A stretch of 64,000 bases of DNA. Source: Prunella strophiata (Eukaryota > Chordata > Aves > Passeriformes > Prunellidae). Shown here one piece after another: positions 1-11,877 of the stretch (positions within the stretch are counted from its first letter, which is position 1; each line of letters opens with the position of its first letter). Where the stretch lies: positions 13,580,040 through 13,644,039 of the forward strand of contig JAZBQD010000034.1 of NCBI GenBank assembly GCA_036583965.1, given 5' to 3'. The translations under genes were made by a program, and so were the position numbers. The notes beneath the pieces were generated by a model. It did no database searches and was not told where the DNA came from. It saw only the letters and a program-made list of their open reading frames with translations.

Positions 1-2194
1 AGGCAGAAATGTTGCATTATTAGCTGTGAGTGGAATTGTTACCTTTCAGAAGGAAGTGAAGGGTTGGGGGGTTGTTTTAAGGGTTAAAAACAGTTCTCTC
101 AAGATTAACTGTGAAGCTGGGTGAATAGCAGGCTACAAGTTCATCACAATAGCCCTCTGCTGTCTAAACAGGACTGGTAAAAACCATGACTGCTCAAGGT
201 AGAAATTTCAAATTGCTGCCAAGATAATATCTCTGTAATACAGGACTGACATCTATTTAAGAATCCTGTAAAAACTGTATGCCATGGTAAGAACAAAAAT
301 GGTAAAGAATGCATGAGCTGAACCAATGATTGCACAGAAAATGAGAACAGTGCAGAGCTCATCCCAAGCAGAAGTGGCAAGATTTTAGAAAGAAATTCTT
401 CCTTATGAGGGTGGTGAAACCCCAGCATAAGTTGCCCAGAGAGGCTGTTGATGCTCCATCCCTAAAAAGTTCAAGGACAGGCTGGATGGGGCTTGGAGCA
501 AGCTGGTGTAGTGCAAGGTGTTCCAGCCCATAGCAGGGGGTTGGAATGGGATTATCTTTAAGGTCTCTTCCAACCCAAACCATTCTGTGATTCTCTGGCT
601 TCAGAGCTTCAGACAAGAGCATTTGTAAATGAGCAACTGACTGAGAATTGGAAGCAGGAGATATGCTAAAACTTGTCACTGTGCCCTCATTCCCACTAAG
701 TAAAAATATATCCAGAATTATTTGGATGCAAAAACACCCCATTAAATAAAAACATTAAATAAATTAAATCCACCCTCCCTGTAATAATTTGTCACCACCT
801 ATGCTCAAGGAATTCTGCAATAATTGCAAAGTCCTCACATTTGCAGAACTGGAAAGGGATGTGCTCCAGCATTGCTTAACAAATCCAGAGCCACACTATT
901 ACTGAATTTGCTATTCTCAGATTTATTTTTTTCAAAAACTTATTTCGTATTTGGTTTATTTTTTAGACAAATTTCTCTCCATGCTATGCCAAACAAAGCC
1001 TTCTCTGAAATGAAAAAAATCAAACATATGCAAGCCCACAGCTCCTCTTTTCCTCGCTACATTAAGATGGTTATCTTCCTATTTCATGAGACATATGGCA
1101 CCAAACTGCTGTGCAGGACAAGGCAAGAAAGAAAACCCCTGTGCCATATGCTAACAAAAAATATTCTTCTGGAAATAACAGTAAAACAAAAACTAATTTA
1201 TTTGCCTTTTTTTTTTTTCCCCAGACAAAAGACCACTTTAGTCATGGCCTGACTGGACTTAACTGAGAAGCAGAAAGAGTAATTTCCTTACCTACAATAA
1301 ACCACTGAAAAATTAGGGAGCAGAATATAAAAATTAGAATCAGTATCCATGTGTGTATTCCCACATAATGAGCAGCCACAGTCTCAATGACTGTCCAGTA
1401 CCCTTCACAGAAATTTGTGAATTCTTTAATGACTAACCACAAGCCAGTGCATTTGATGAACTGGTTAGACATGGAAGAAAATATTTTAAAATGGTGTTTT
1501 CAATAATGCTGCTGGGATACAGCACAAATCCAGATCTTTGTCTGATGAATCACAGTGTCTTTTTTTTTCCTACAGTAAAGGCTGGGTGTAAGATAATTGC
1601 AAGTACAGGAAATGATGAACTCATGCTGTTAAAGCAGCAGTATTCAGTATAAATCAGAAGAGAAAGCTTAAATGTGCAACTGAAGAGGGAAAAAATAAAA
1701 CAGAGAAGCAAGCAGATGACAGGAAAGAATGAGAAGGAAAATGAAACCAAAACAAGACTGATTTGAGGAAGTCCCTACAATGCAAGGAAGAAATAAAGTA
1801 ATCTCATCATCACATATACGACTCGGTGCACCCTGGAAAAGTAACAATGACTGACAAAAAGAAGGGAAATTGGGTGCCAAAGTCACAGAAAATGACACAA
1901 TGCTCAGGCAGGTTTCTGCAGTTCAGAATCAAACAGTGCTTTGTACCCATCTTCTCTTTTCCTGCGAGGTACCAGTGAAAAAGAGACTGTCACACCTAGC
2001 ACAGGCAACAGGACTGAAGTGCTGAGGTGACAGTGCAGAGACCTGGTGACAATCCACCTCTGACCAGTCTGACTTTGGAAAACCACCCAGCCCCAACTGT
2101 AGTCTGCTCAGGATATTCCCACTTCTTTCCATTTGGATTGCCAGAATGGACTGTGACAGCACCAATCAGATCTGAGAAATGGGAAGTATTTTAC
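1..2194 (-). other. Intron 3' of the CDC25-start exon (incomplete)
   Basis: Part of a RAPGEF6 intron running off the left edge. It holds a CR1 3' fragment at 391-597. I searched for the next catalytic exon (expected to start with GLNLA and contain KLPSKYEK-like residues) and did not find it here. The rest is unremarkable AT-rich sequence. Confidence 0.7.
391..597 (+). repeat. CR1 LINE 3' fragment
   Basis: Degenerate copy of the CR1 3' untranslated end in sense orientation: aattcttccttatgagggtg at the start, a middle gctggatggggcttggagca, and the terminal block ccaacccaaaccattctgtg with an attct tail. Antisense to the host gene. Confidence 0.88.
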
Positions 2195-2578
2195 CTTATC
2201 ACCGCAAACATGGAATTGAAGTTCTTGCATTCTCGACAGTGGAGAGCAATTTTAATGAAATGCTTAATAATCTTCATTCTTTTGAGTTGGTTGGGTTCTG
2301 CTAAAATTTCCATGGCAACCCAAAAGGTCTCTTGATTTATGACATCCTCAAACTGTTTCAGGTGGGCATTCCCTGTTTTGGAGTCCAGCTTGTAAAGGTC
2401 ATCAATGTATTCCGTGGGCTCGATGTTGCGGAATAATTCGAAGTCCCGCATGGAAAGCTGAGTGGCCACCTCGATGGTGCTCAGCTGCAGGAGGGAAATT
2501 TGGCTCTCTCGAAGCAGCTCTTGAGCATCCTCATCTGAGCATAAGGTTTCTGTTTCCATATTGTTTTTCAGATAATAC
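2195..2578 (-). CDS. RAPGEF6: RAPGEF6 exon: RA/CDC25 junction and start of RasGEF catalytic domain
   Basis: 384 nt, the largest exon. Acceptor tag at 2581-2579, donor gtaaaa. It encodes [20 protein letters not shown], then [20 protein letters not shown], then [20 protein letters not shown] and a segment with [36 protein letters not shown] and the [18 protein letters not shown] block are signatures of the CDC25 (RasGEF) domain that opens the Rap nucleotide pocket. The frame ends at FAVI plus two bases of the next Ser codon; the catalytic hairpin and the rest are off the left edge. Bird-specific-looking changes include [11 protein letters not shown]. Confidence 0.95.
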
Positions 2579-3600
2579 CTAAAGAATAAGTGAGGAACAA
2601 CAACACATGAGAGATGCTCTTCAGAGGCTTTGTGAACACAAAGACATTGAACTATACAAGAAGGGACAACACAACCTTGTACTTCAGTTAATGTAAAATT
2701 ACACCATTACTTAAGTAAACAAACATTTCAAAAGCTCTTTGTTAATATTTTTACACTGTACTCTGTAATATGCTGTAGTGCTCACCTTTTCCATTTGTCA
2801 ATTCAGCAGCGAAAATAGCATTTCAAAAACACACTAGTCCTCAGAAATTTCCTGTTAACGTATTTCTACATTTCTTACACAAATTTACTGTGATTTTTTT
2901 TCCATAAATTTACTGTGGCATACTAATATGTGTGTGAGGCACAGAGTATTCAGGAAATGAAAATATATCTGGAAAATTCATTCCATAGTCCCAGGTAAAT
3001 CACTTTCAGATACACAAAAATTTATTACTCATAAATTCCCTCTGTTGCCTAGCAAAGACAACTACAGAATATTTTACTTTAATAAACTTTCTTCTGGCAT
3101 GGGTCAGGTCATCAGATAAAACCAAAGCACTTAACATTTCAGAAACATTCAGAACAGTTTACTTAAAAATGGAAGAATTTATCTCAGGTTAGTATCAGTT
3201 CATTGCAGCATGACACTGAGAAAGAAATTAATTGTATACTTTAATCCTCAAGTACTGTGAGAAGTGTCAAAACAAATATAACCTTTTTCTCTAAGTGTAA
3301 ACCACTATATACATTATCTTGATCTGCTAAATTTAGCTGCCATCAAGCAAGCTCGCTGTATATTTAGGGAGGGATTTTTGGGTGCAGAAGAGGAAGGTGA
3401 TCCAAAGAAGAGAGGAAAGTTAAAGTTACTGGCAAGTTACTGGCATTTACTTGCTCATGCTTATATTAAACAGACACTCGTCTATTTTAATTAAAACACC
3501 TCCCTGATGTTGGGATTAATTACAGTGGAGGTCTTTTCCAAGGTACAATGTTTCAATCCTGAAAGCCAAATAAAAGCCAAGCAAAAGAAGGCGTATTCAC
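2579..3600 (-). other. Intron between RA and CDC25-start exons (1.0 kb)
   Basis: AT-rich intron with normal borders. I see no repeat or regulatory element I can name. Confidence 0.8.
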
Positions 3601-3841
3601 CGTCCATTGAGCTGGATCCTGTCAGCCAGCTTGGAGAACTGGTCCGGGAGGCGCCGCTGCTTGATGACGCCCTCGGGGCTGACGGACACCTCGCACAGGG
3701 AATAGGTCTCGGGGGCTCCTGTCAGGTTGAACTCATGCACAGCATGGCTCACCACCTCCTTGGCTGTAGTGTCTTTGCTGATGATGATGTAACAGCTCTG
3801 CTGATCTGCTTTGAAAACTCGGATCACTTGATCTGGAATAT
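3601..3841 (-). CDS. RAPGEF6: RAPGEF6 exon: Ras-association (RA) domain
   Basis: 241 nt. Acceptor ttag at 3845-3842, donor gtgaat. It encodes [20 protein letters not shown], then [20 protein letters not shown], then [20 protein letters not shown] and [11 protein letters not shown]. The ubiquitin-like RA fold starts at [10 protein letters not shown] and ends near the NGRYYLK junction with the next exon. Known of the family: the RA domain of RAPGEF6 binds GTP-loaded M-Ras and localises the protein to the plasma membrane. [11 protein letters not shown] is the alpha-1 helix. Confidence 0.95.
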
Positions 3842-3924
3842 CTAAAAAAAGATATTCACACACCTTTAATGTGTGAAGTACTTTTCCAATGAAAAGACAC
3901 AAGGTCACTTGGAGAGATATTTCA

Positions 3925-4182
3925 CAAGGGCATGTGACAGAACAAGGGGGAATGGAATAAGCTGAAGGAGGACAGGTTTAATTGGATGTTAGGGACAAAT
4001 TCTTTCCTGTGAGGAGGGTGAGGCTCTGGCACAGGTTGCCCAAAGAGGCTGTGGATTCTCCATCCCTGGAGATGTTCAACACCAGGCTGGATGGGGCTTG
4101 GAGCACCTGGTCTAGTGGAAGGTAGGGGGTAGAACCAGATGATCGTATTGCAAGCCAAACCATTGTGTGATTTTATGATTTA
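3925..4182 (+). repeat. CR1 LINE 3' fragment
   Basis: Diverged CR1 3' end: gacagaacaagggggaatgg at the start, caggttgcccaaagaggctg in the middle, and a tail resembling ccattgtgtgattttatgat. It lies 83 bp upstream of the RA exon's acceptor region, on the opposite strand to the gene. Confidence 0.9.
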
Positions 4183-5907
4183 CTGTCCCATTTGATCATG
4201 AGGAAACAAAAACAACCAGCTTCTGGGAAAAAAAAAAAAAAACATGCTGGACTTGAAAAATATTTTAAATACTCTGGGTTTTAATTCATCTTTGTAAGGA
4301 AAAAAAGGAGACTCTTCTACTCTCTGCTCTTCTTCTAACTCAATTATTCTACAATTCCATGACCCCAATCAAAGTATAAGAAAACAAGCAGGTATGTAAC
4401 TAGACTATGAACTGCTCCTTCACAGTGTGTCTTAAAAACTTTGGCAGCATCATTCCTGCTTTGGCTCTCTTGTGTCTGTGAGAGCCAGGTCCACACACGT
4501 GCCAGGGCACTCTTCCCAGGGATGGGAAGCCACCAAGTATAGATGGATGGGCTTGGGGAGGGAGGATGTGAAGGGGAAGGAGATTTGGTTGCTCCCAGAA
4601 CTAGCCACGAGCTTTTACCCCCACTCTCTCCCCTGAAGGAACTAAGCTGCTGCCAAGCAGTTAATTCTTTGGCTGGTGTACTTATTTATAGCACATTTTA
4701 TGTATTATAAATGCATTAGAGATCAGCTTTATCTGAGGCAGCCTACAGCAGGAAATAAATATCTACAAAAACATGTGTTTAATTCACAGCTTGATGATTG
4801 CAAATAATTTTCTCTATTAGCTATTAGAAAGTTTGATTTTCAAAATAAAACTGATTTTTTAAAAAAATGTCAGGAGTCAAAATGCACAGTAATTTCAAGC
4901 ACAGGGAAGCCCAGTGTTTCCCTTCCCTGAAGACTAAAACTTTACAACTTTTCTGCAGACCTGAGAAGGTGGGAAGATGTTGCTGAGCCCTCAGCCAAGG
5001 CTTCAGAGTCTGAAGCTCTCCAAAACCACACCAGAGGCAGATGTGCCATAACTGCTGCATCAGAGACCCCCAGTGAGGGAAGGGAAGGGCTGTTATTAAA
5101 GCAACAGCCTCCCCAACAGCCCTCCCCTTCTCTCACTGCTCTTTGTCCAGCCCTTAAGGGCCAAATCTGTGGACTGAGATGTGACCTGCCCTGGAGCCCT
5201 GGTGATGATCAGGAGTCCCTCTGCCCAAGGGGAACCAGCTCAGGGAATCATCCTGCTGGGCAGAGCATCCAGGTCCTTCAGGCACTCCCAGCAGCAGCTC
5301 TCTGAGCACAGTTTTAGATGCTGCTCACCCTACTGACTATACAGTGATTTTCCTCCATCAAAATCTGCTGCTTAAGGAGGCAACAAAGATCTCTGGGGGC
5401 AGTGAGCTTGGGGTTATTTTTTCTTATGTCAGGACTTAAATGTGTTATGGGCACAAGTAGAAGGAATTTCAAGGTAAAAGGTAAGCAGGTAATCTATGAT
5501 CCAGCACCAAAGGTCCCACCCATTGGAAAAAAGAAAGGCTCAACATCAGTTGTAAATAAATTTTAAGATGGAAGAAAACATGGGTTAAAAAAATTCCAAC
5601 TGAAAGCTAATTCCTCTAACAGCTTCATGATTACGATTAAAACATTATCAGAGCATTCTCATCAGAAGCTGGGTTCTAGCTGAATATGAGAAGTTCAATA
5701 TATATGTGAATAGGTACAATATAAGGGAGAAATATTTTGTACTTTATTTCAGAGTGAAAGTGGTGGAAATGACATATTGAATAATTAGAGAGGTGCCTGT
5801 GATAAAAGTGGTAATAAAGAAACAGAAAAGGGAAACATCTATACCTTGGTATCAACATACTTAAAAGCAAGAACACACTCAAGGTGTAAAACTGGAATTT
5901 AATTGGG

Positions 5908-5988
5908 GAAAAAAAAGGAAAAAAAACCAAAAAACAACAAAACCAACAAACAAACAAAAAAAAACCCAAAAAAAACCCAAACCCATGC
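5908..5988. repeat. A-rich low-complexity tract (AAC/CAAA units)
   Basis: About 80 bases made almost only of A with interspersed C and two short GG steps; includes aaccaacaaacaaacaaa. Simple sequence, of the T/G-rich type on the transcribed strand. Confidence 0.85.
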
Positions 5989-6734
5989 AACCAAAACAAT
6001 GTAACTTGTGACAGATAAAGGGAAAATTATAGGCACATTTCTGTCTTCATAGTCTTTGCTTTTAAGCAGGCAAACATAAATTATTAAATAAAATTTTTTT
6101 ATGCATTATTCAGCTCATTTTGACAATATAAAGCACATTTCAAGTCGGCATGCACAGAATTTTAGTTATGAAGTACAACAGAAGAACAAACAATCTCAAA
6201 CTGTTATCCCTCTGAAACTTCAGTTCTATGAAAGAGATATAAGCAACTTCATCCCTTTAAAGCAAGGCCACAGAGAAGCAGAGGAACCTGCAAGAAGTCA
6301 TTCAGTGTGCTGGGGGCAGAAATGGAAATAAATGCAGGTCCCAGCCTCAGCACAGCACTGTGCCTGTATAGGAATCTATGGATTTGTTTTTAGGAAAATT
6401 ACAGAGCACAGGGCTATCCAATGCCCTACAGTAATAACTGTGTCAGTGCAATGTCTGATAATGTTAAATTTACAGGCAAGCCATGCAATATTAAGGTCTG
6501 CAGGATGCTTTACATGAGGATACTTACAGTAAAACCCAACAGCTGCAGACAGGAGAAAAAGAAAAAAATCATATCAATATCAAATCAAGACTGAGATGCT
6601 TGCAAAACTTATCAAGTGTACACTGTCAGAAATAATTTGGTTTTCTCTAACATTCAAACTGGCAGCATATTTGTTATAGCAAGCTTAAAGTAAAGCTAAA
6701 GCTTTACTAAATGGAAAGCTGATCCAGCTGAAGA

Positions 6735-6813
6735 TGTCCCTTCCCATGGCAGGGGGCTTGGAATAGATGACCATTAAAGGTCCTTTCCAACCCAAACCAT
6801 TCTGTGATTCTGT
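6735..6813 (+). repeat. CR1 LINE extreme 3' end
   Basis: Short CR1 tail: cccatggcagggggcttgga followed by aggtcctttccaacccaaac and cattctgtgattctgt. Only the last ~80 bases of the element remain. Confidence 0.85.
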
Positions 6814-7685
6814 CCAAGATGAACTAGTTACCACCATTTCATATTAAGTGGTAACTTGTATAGCATTAAATGAAGATTTTTAGAAAAAGATGTAGCTCTC
6901 ATTCAGACAGCAAGGATCTGGAACTGCAGCAAAAAGGGAACTTTTTTGCTATGGGTATTTATGCACCTGATAGGATATATCCCTTTTGAAGGGGAAATCT
7001 GCAAGTTTATGTAGACAGAAGTCAAAATCACAAAACATTTTACAGAATACGTCATTATGTATAGAACTTACACTTAAAATAGGGAAAAAAGATTCTGACT
7101 AGACATGTTTACAGGCAGCTGCATATTGCAACAAATGCCCCTGCAGCCACCCCATAAACTGGATTCCTACAGCAACAGCAATGAAAGCCCAGACCACATA
7201 TCTCAAAACATTTTTTAGGATTTTAGATATACCATTAAATATACATAATATTTGAAAAACATGAAACATGAACATCACTGTGCTGGTACCATGGCAGTCC
7301 TATTCTATCCACAATACTGCTTGAAATATATATGGGCAGATATAAGGATGGACAGGTCAAAGCACTGAGGAGAGATGGCAAAGGAGAAAAGGGCAAACAA
7401 AGATTATCTCCTTCCACCAGAGCCAATTTACTCCAGTAATTAAAGGCTCTCAAAATTGATAAAATACATTTCTTTGTAAAAAATAAGTAAGTCCCACACT
7501 ACCTAAAAAAAAGTAGGCAAGAGAGGGTCAGGCAGTGTGGATTTTCAGTACATCTCCAGTGTGGCCCTGTTAGGCCCACAGGATGCACAGGCAACTGCAC
7601 TCAGATGCTAGTGACAGCTCCAATATTCCCCCTGACCCAGCTGCCTTCTAACCAGCCTGTAAATCAACCTCAAGCTGCCATTTAC

Positions 7686-7843
7686 CTGAAGGGTTAGAGA
7701 AATCCAGAATGCTGGTTGTGGGCTGCAGCAGGTCAGGGCTGCTGGATGAAAGGGTGCCTGGAATGGGCATGATGGCCAGGCTGTGCCGGCACTGCCGTGT
7801 CCCCACGATGCTGTCATCCTGTGACTGGCTCACGCTGCCGTCA
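7686..7843 (-). CDS. RAPGEF6: RAPGEF6 exon: Ser-rich linker with [12 protein letters not shown]
   Basis: 158 nt. Acceptor gcag at 7847-7844, donor gtaaat. It encodes [20 protein letters not shown], then [20 protein letters not shown] and [12 protein letters not shown]. This exon is one of the best paralogue discriminators: [19 protein letters not shown] matches RAPGEF6 and differs strongly from RAPGEF2. The segment is probably disordered and phosphorylatable. Confidence 0.94.
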
Positions 7844-8453
7844 CTGCAAAACAGTTCTGCTTCAGTTATCTGCATTAAACCCCTCCTTTTCACCTTGGGA
7901 TGAATCAAACTAAGAAAAATAATGGTGTTCAGCTGTTTTAATTACATGCTGTAGACAGGCTTTCAAAACAAGATGGGGAAAAAGATTTGAAAGCGTTCAT
8001 CAGGAGAGAAAAGATATTTCGGTCTTGTTCTGCATTCATGGGGCAGGTGCCATGATTTTTTAAAAAACATAAGCAATATGGACATAATGACAACAAATAC
8101 TGAGCAACTGGTATCTCTTAATGGCCTGAGGCTGAAGGAGGGTAGGTTTTAGGTAGATGTTAGGGAGAAATTCTTCCCTGTGAGGGTGGGGAGGCCCTGG
8201 CACAGGTTGCCCAGGGAAGCTGTGGTTGCCCCATCCCTGGAAGTGTTCCAAGGCCAGACTTGGACAGGGCTTGGAGCAACCTGGCATAGTGGAAGGTGTC
8301 CCTGCCCATGGGAGGGGCTGGAATGAGGATAGTCTTTAAGATATTTAAGTTCCCTCTCAGCCCAATCCCCTTCCAACCATTCTATGATTCTATGATTAAA
8401 ACATCACAACCTAATAAGGAACCATTACTTTTTGACAAAAGAGTCTGACAAAC
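7844..8453 (-). other. Intron between the two linker exons (0.6 kb), nearly half CR1
   Basis: 610-bp intron; 278 bp of it is the CR1 fragment at 8121-8398. The remainder is unremarkable. Confidence 0.85.
8121..8398 (+). repeat. CR1 LINE 3' fragment, well preserved
   Basis: Clear CR1 3' end: gagaaattcttccctgtgag, aggccctggcacaggttgcc, gccccatccctggaagtgtt, ending with ccattctatgattctatgat (the octamer tail). Sense on +, antisense to RAPGEF6. It ends 55 bp from the donor of exon 8454-8697. Confidence 0.95.
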
Positions 8454-8697
8454 CTGAACAGTTTTGGAGGCAAGATGCTGAAACGGGTCTTGTCTAAAAT
8501 TTTCCTGATTCTGTTTCTTCCACCAGATACAGTGTTTGCTTTCATTTTCTTGTTTCCTTTTTCACGGGGAAACATCTGTTCCACATCTCCAGGCATATCT
8601 GGGATAGAATAACGGTTGTTTTTCTTTTCTGCAATTTTTGGAATATGTGGAATTCCATTCTTCTCCTGTCCTATCCTGCAGAGCAGCTCCTTAAACA
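8454..8697 (-). CDS. RAPGEF6: RAPGEF6 exon: basic/Ser linker between PDZ and RA domains
   Basis: 244 nt. Acceptor acag at 8701-8698, donor gtttgt (weak). After finishing a Val codon it encodes [20 protein letters not shown], then [20 protein letters not shown], a basic stretch with [20 protein letters not shown], and [15 protein letters not shown]. The region is rich in potential phosphosites, and conservation is lower at [11 protein letters not shown] than in the flanking domains. It ends in phase 2. A CR1 fragment lies 55 bp downstream of the donor in the next intron (8121-8398). Confidence 0.93.
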
Positions 8698-10438
8698 CTG
8701 TAAGAGAAGATACAGTTGTTGTGAGTAACCTTTGCACACTCAGAACTTCACACTGAATTCTTCCTTTTTCCCCCCAACCCTTTTGCTTCCCACATCCCAG
8801 AGAGAGAATAAGGAAACACTGCATTCAGGAAAATAAGCACTATGCATTTATTGGCTTTTCTGTTTGCATCTTTTAGGTAATGGAGTACTCTTGATTCTTC
8901 AAGAGTAACTGCAACACAGACTAATATTTTCCCAAACTGACTTTGTTTCCTTCAACTAACACTACTGAACAGAAGCTGTATCAGATTTCCTATTGCATTT
9001 ATGAAACTAAGCTAGTCTATAACCCACACTGACATTCTCCAAGCTAGAATTCCATGGAAATTACAGGGGTTTTGTTCTGTCTCTTTCCACATATGTAAGG
9101 TGAAAAAAAAAAGTTCAAATTGTCTCGTCAACATCAATTATTTCTTTGAAGATACTTTTAAAATATTTTCAAAACTTCTTAAGTCAGAAATTCAGTATTT
9201 TCTGTTGAAAATATGGTGATACTGGAAGAATGCAGAACTGAAAACAAAGCAAATTATTCAGATTGTCCCTATGAGAAATGCAACCAAGATTTTCTGTGCA
9301 GAAAGTCTAATTAAATGGTACATTTCTGTTATATAATAAAAGCTAAGGCTACAAGCTTTCCTAGTATACATTTGAACAAAACAACAGGAACTGCTCATAG
9401 TCAGTACCAGACACTTAACACTCAACTAAAAAGTCAGGATAATAAGTATCACTGTTGAAAAAAGCTTCAAGATATTAATTCATTAAAATTTATCAGAGAA
9501 ATCACCTTGAAATTCTATCAGCTAGCAGGGGGAGATTAGAACCCACTTGTAAATGGATGTTGCTCACATTTATAATACAAATGAACAACCTATCCCTGTC
9601 TCAGTTATAGTGATGCTTCATTTAATGTCATTTCACATTAGTCTGGACCACTGGTGACTCTGGCTGTTTCAAGTTTTTTTTGCATTATGCTAATAAGCAA
9701 GTGCTGAGGGCTTGAACCTTTTTAGCTGCACAGTAATAAACATAGTATATTAATGAAAAGAAAATCAATAGTGAGCAAGGGCAGGTAACTGGAGGAAGGA
9801 AATAGGAGAATAAAACCATCAGAAGATAGGGATACAACTATGGAGGAAGGAGTTATCCTGTGCACACCCTCCTTTCTGTAGCTCTTGTTATTCTGTTGCC
9901 TGAACAAGATTATGGAGAAAGAACAGATGATTTGACTGAGATTTTAAAGAGGTATTTAGGTGTTTATATTCATGATGACAATTAAAAGCCAACATTTATA
10001 TGCCATACCACTTTTTATATCCCCTTTTCAATTATAAAGGTAATTTATCCTCTCATTCTTACAGCCATTAAAGAAAGTTTTACAAAATCCCAGTCTTATA
10101 TTTTTGCTGTTTCTTGGCAAAAATATTTTGGTCCAGATCCCCTGGCTTTGTTTCAGCCCCATTGCATGGAGGGACACTAAATCAGCTTAAACAGTCATCT
10201 GAGAATTTCTCAGGGAGTTGAAGAGCTGCCTGTGCTGGCTCTGTGCCACTCAACATGCAGCCCCTGGCACATGAGAACTTATCCAAGCAAACAGAGGCAC
10301 AATGAGGGGACTTCTGCACAACTTCTCACCTCAAGAGTGGGCTGGAAAAAAAAGGTGGAACCCTATTGCACTCATAAAGCCAGGAGGAGTGGAGGTTCTC
10401 CTTCACACACAAACATATAATATATAAAGTCTACTCAC
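8698..10438 (-). other. Intron between PDZ-end and linker exons (1.7 kb)
   Basis: AT-rich intron. I see no repeat family, RNA gene or regulatory element that I can name. Confidence 0.8.
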
Positions 10439-10547
10439 CAAAAATGTTTGTTTTTACAGTAATGGAGAGATGTGTGTTATTCTTTAAGATTTCCAGAGCT
10501 TTTACAAAGGTAATGTTCTCAAAATTCTGTCCATTTACTTCCATTAT
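10439..10547 (-). CDS. RAPGEF6: RAPGEF6 exon: second half of PDZ domain
   Basis: 109 nt. Acceptor aaag at 10551-10548, donor gtgagt. It encodes [20 protein letters not shown], then [16 protein letters not shown] and one base of a Val codon. It completes the PDZ fold: [10 protein letters not shown] is the conserved alpha-A/beta-D region and HLSITVKTN the last strand. It joins the exon at 8454-8697 in phase 1 to give IF(V)FKELL. Confidence 0.94.
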
Positions 10548-11207
10548 CTTTAAGAAATAAAAGATGGCACTATTAGGAGAACATCTGTCTGACAGACTTA
10601 CAAATACAAAGGTGATAATACAGGCATAGTAAGAATTTCCCAGAAATTACCATATCATCTTTACAGCAGCTACAAAATGAAAATATTCCATGTAAAATAA
10701 CTATTTTCATAATGTCACAGAAGTTATATCCTGTAAATAAGTCAGGGACTTCCATTTTTACTTAAAAAGTGCTTTAAATATATTTATTTTCTATGATAAC
10801 ATGACATTCTTGCAATTAATCAGAAATGGTGGCTCCTGAGGCACAGAACTAATATCACTTCAAAAGCTGGAGTTTCACTGAGTGCCTCAGTGAGCTGGGA
10901 TCAAACACATCAGGTGAGAATCAATCCCACAAAACAATCTGATGGTTTCAATGTAACTGTATCTCCAATCAGAAAGTTTCAAAAAATAACCATACTTTGG
11001 TTTCTTTTCCCATTCTGTTTTTGGAATATTTAAATATTTAACATATTTTGAAAACTATTTAATAGAAGCCCATTTAACTGATAGAAATGGAAGCTGAGCT
11101 GTGGCATTCCCACACTTTCCAGAGGTTTGGTTTTAGTACACAGCACAACATTTCTGTTGAGAACAACCAAGAGGTGGGTGAAGCAGAATATTTTAAACTG
11201 TTTTTAC
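10548..11207 (-). other. Intron inside the PDZ domain (0.66 kb)
   Basis: Ordinary AT-rich intron splitting the PDZ domain between GDQ and IMEVNG. Nothing else identified. Confidence 0.85.
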
Positions 11208-11411
11208 CTGATCCCCACGCTTAAGTCCAGCTTCTGCTGCTTTACTGCCCATCTCCACAGTCTCTACAAAAATACCAAACCCCTTGTCACTGCCTCCAAG
11301 AAGGCTGAAAAACAGGGGAGAATCTCTGGAAGGTTTTTGCAGGGTGATTTGTCTCCATTTTGCTTTGGCAGCACAGGCAATATTCAGCAATCTGAGATGG
11401 CCTTTCATTTT
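11208..11411 (-). CDS. RAPGEF6: RAPGEF6 exon: end of REM and first half of PDZ domain
   Basis: 204 nt, 68 codons, phase 0. Acceptor acag at 11415-11412, donor gtaaaa. It encodes [20 protein letters not shown], then [20 protein letters not shown], then [20 protein letters not shown] and AGLKRGDQ. The GFGIF loop is the PDZ carboxylate-binding loop, and GLKRGDQI(M)EVNG, completed by the next exon, is the typical PDZ core. Known of the family: the PDZ domain recruits the GEF to scaffolds such as MAGI and to junctional membrane proteins. Confidence 0.95.
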
Positions 11412-11769
11412 CTGTAACACAGAAGACAAAAAATGCAGTGCAATGTTTCTTTTATCAGAAATGGAAAAACAGTTATGAAAAATAGCTCAAGTGCCAGAAA
11501 ATAGATTTTTGATGCCAGATTTTCAGCTCTTACTAAATAAACCTTGTCCTCTTTTGCAGAAATGCAAAAACTCCTAAGTGAGTGCAATAGGTACTACTTT
11601 ATATGCCCTTTATATCTAATTTATACTTAAGAACAAATATGTCCAATGTTAAAAGGCACCTGTTAACTGTTACACTGAGACTACAGCTGTTAGGCACTGG
11701 TACCACTCAAAAATTATTTTGAAATATGTAGTACTAAAAAATGTGACACTTTTTTTTTTTTGCTCCTAC
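11412..11769 (-). other. Intron within the REM domain (0.36 kb)
   Basis: Short intron with a T run (11751-11761) on the plus strand. No element recognised. Confidence 0.85.
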
Positions 11770-11877
11770 CGTATCTTCCAAGTTCTTTTCAAATTCTTCC
11801 AGGAATCGAGTCATGGCAGGATCTCCTTCAAAGTCATTAAAGTGATTGTTCACCCACAGTAACACTACTCTGGTAAC
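11770..11877 (-). CDS. RAPGEF6: RAPGEF6 exon: REM domain, second part
   Basis: 108 nt, 36 codons, phase 0. Acceptor acag at 11881-11878, donor gtagga. It encodes [20 protein letters not shown] and then [16 protein letters not shown]. Helical continuation of the REM domain; the [14 protein letters not shown] segment is shared by both PDZ-GEFs. It follows the 12795-12959 exon to give LRDK|VTRVV. Confidence 0.95.

Larger units (their letters stand above)
3842..7685 (-). other. Intron upstream of the RA exon (3.8 kb)
   Basis: Contains two CR1 fragments (3925-4182, 6735-6813) and an A/C-rich low-complexity tract (5908-5988). A somewhat GC-richer block at 4440-5330 carries short open frames without a recognisable family. 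Confidence 0.8.

Noticed and set aside
3507..3845. Plus-strand frame of 112 codons
   Set aside because: Antisense shadow of the RA-domain exon.
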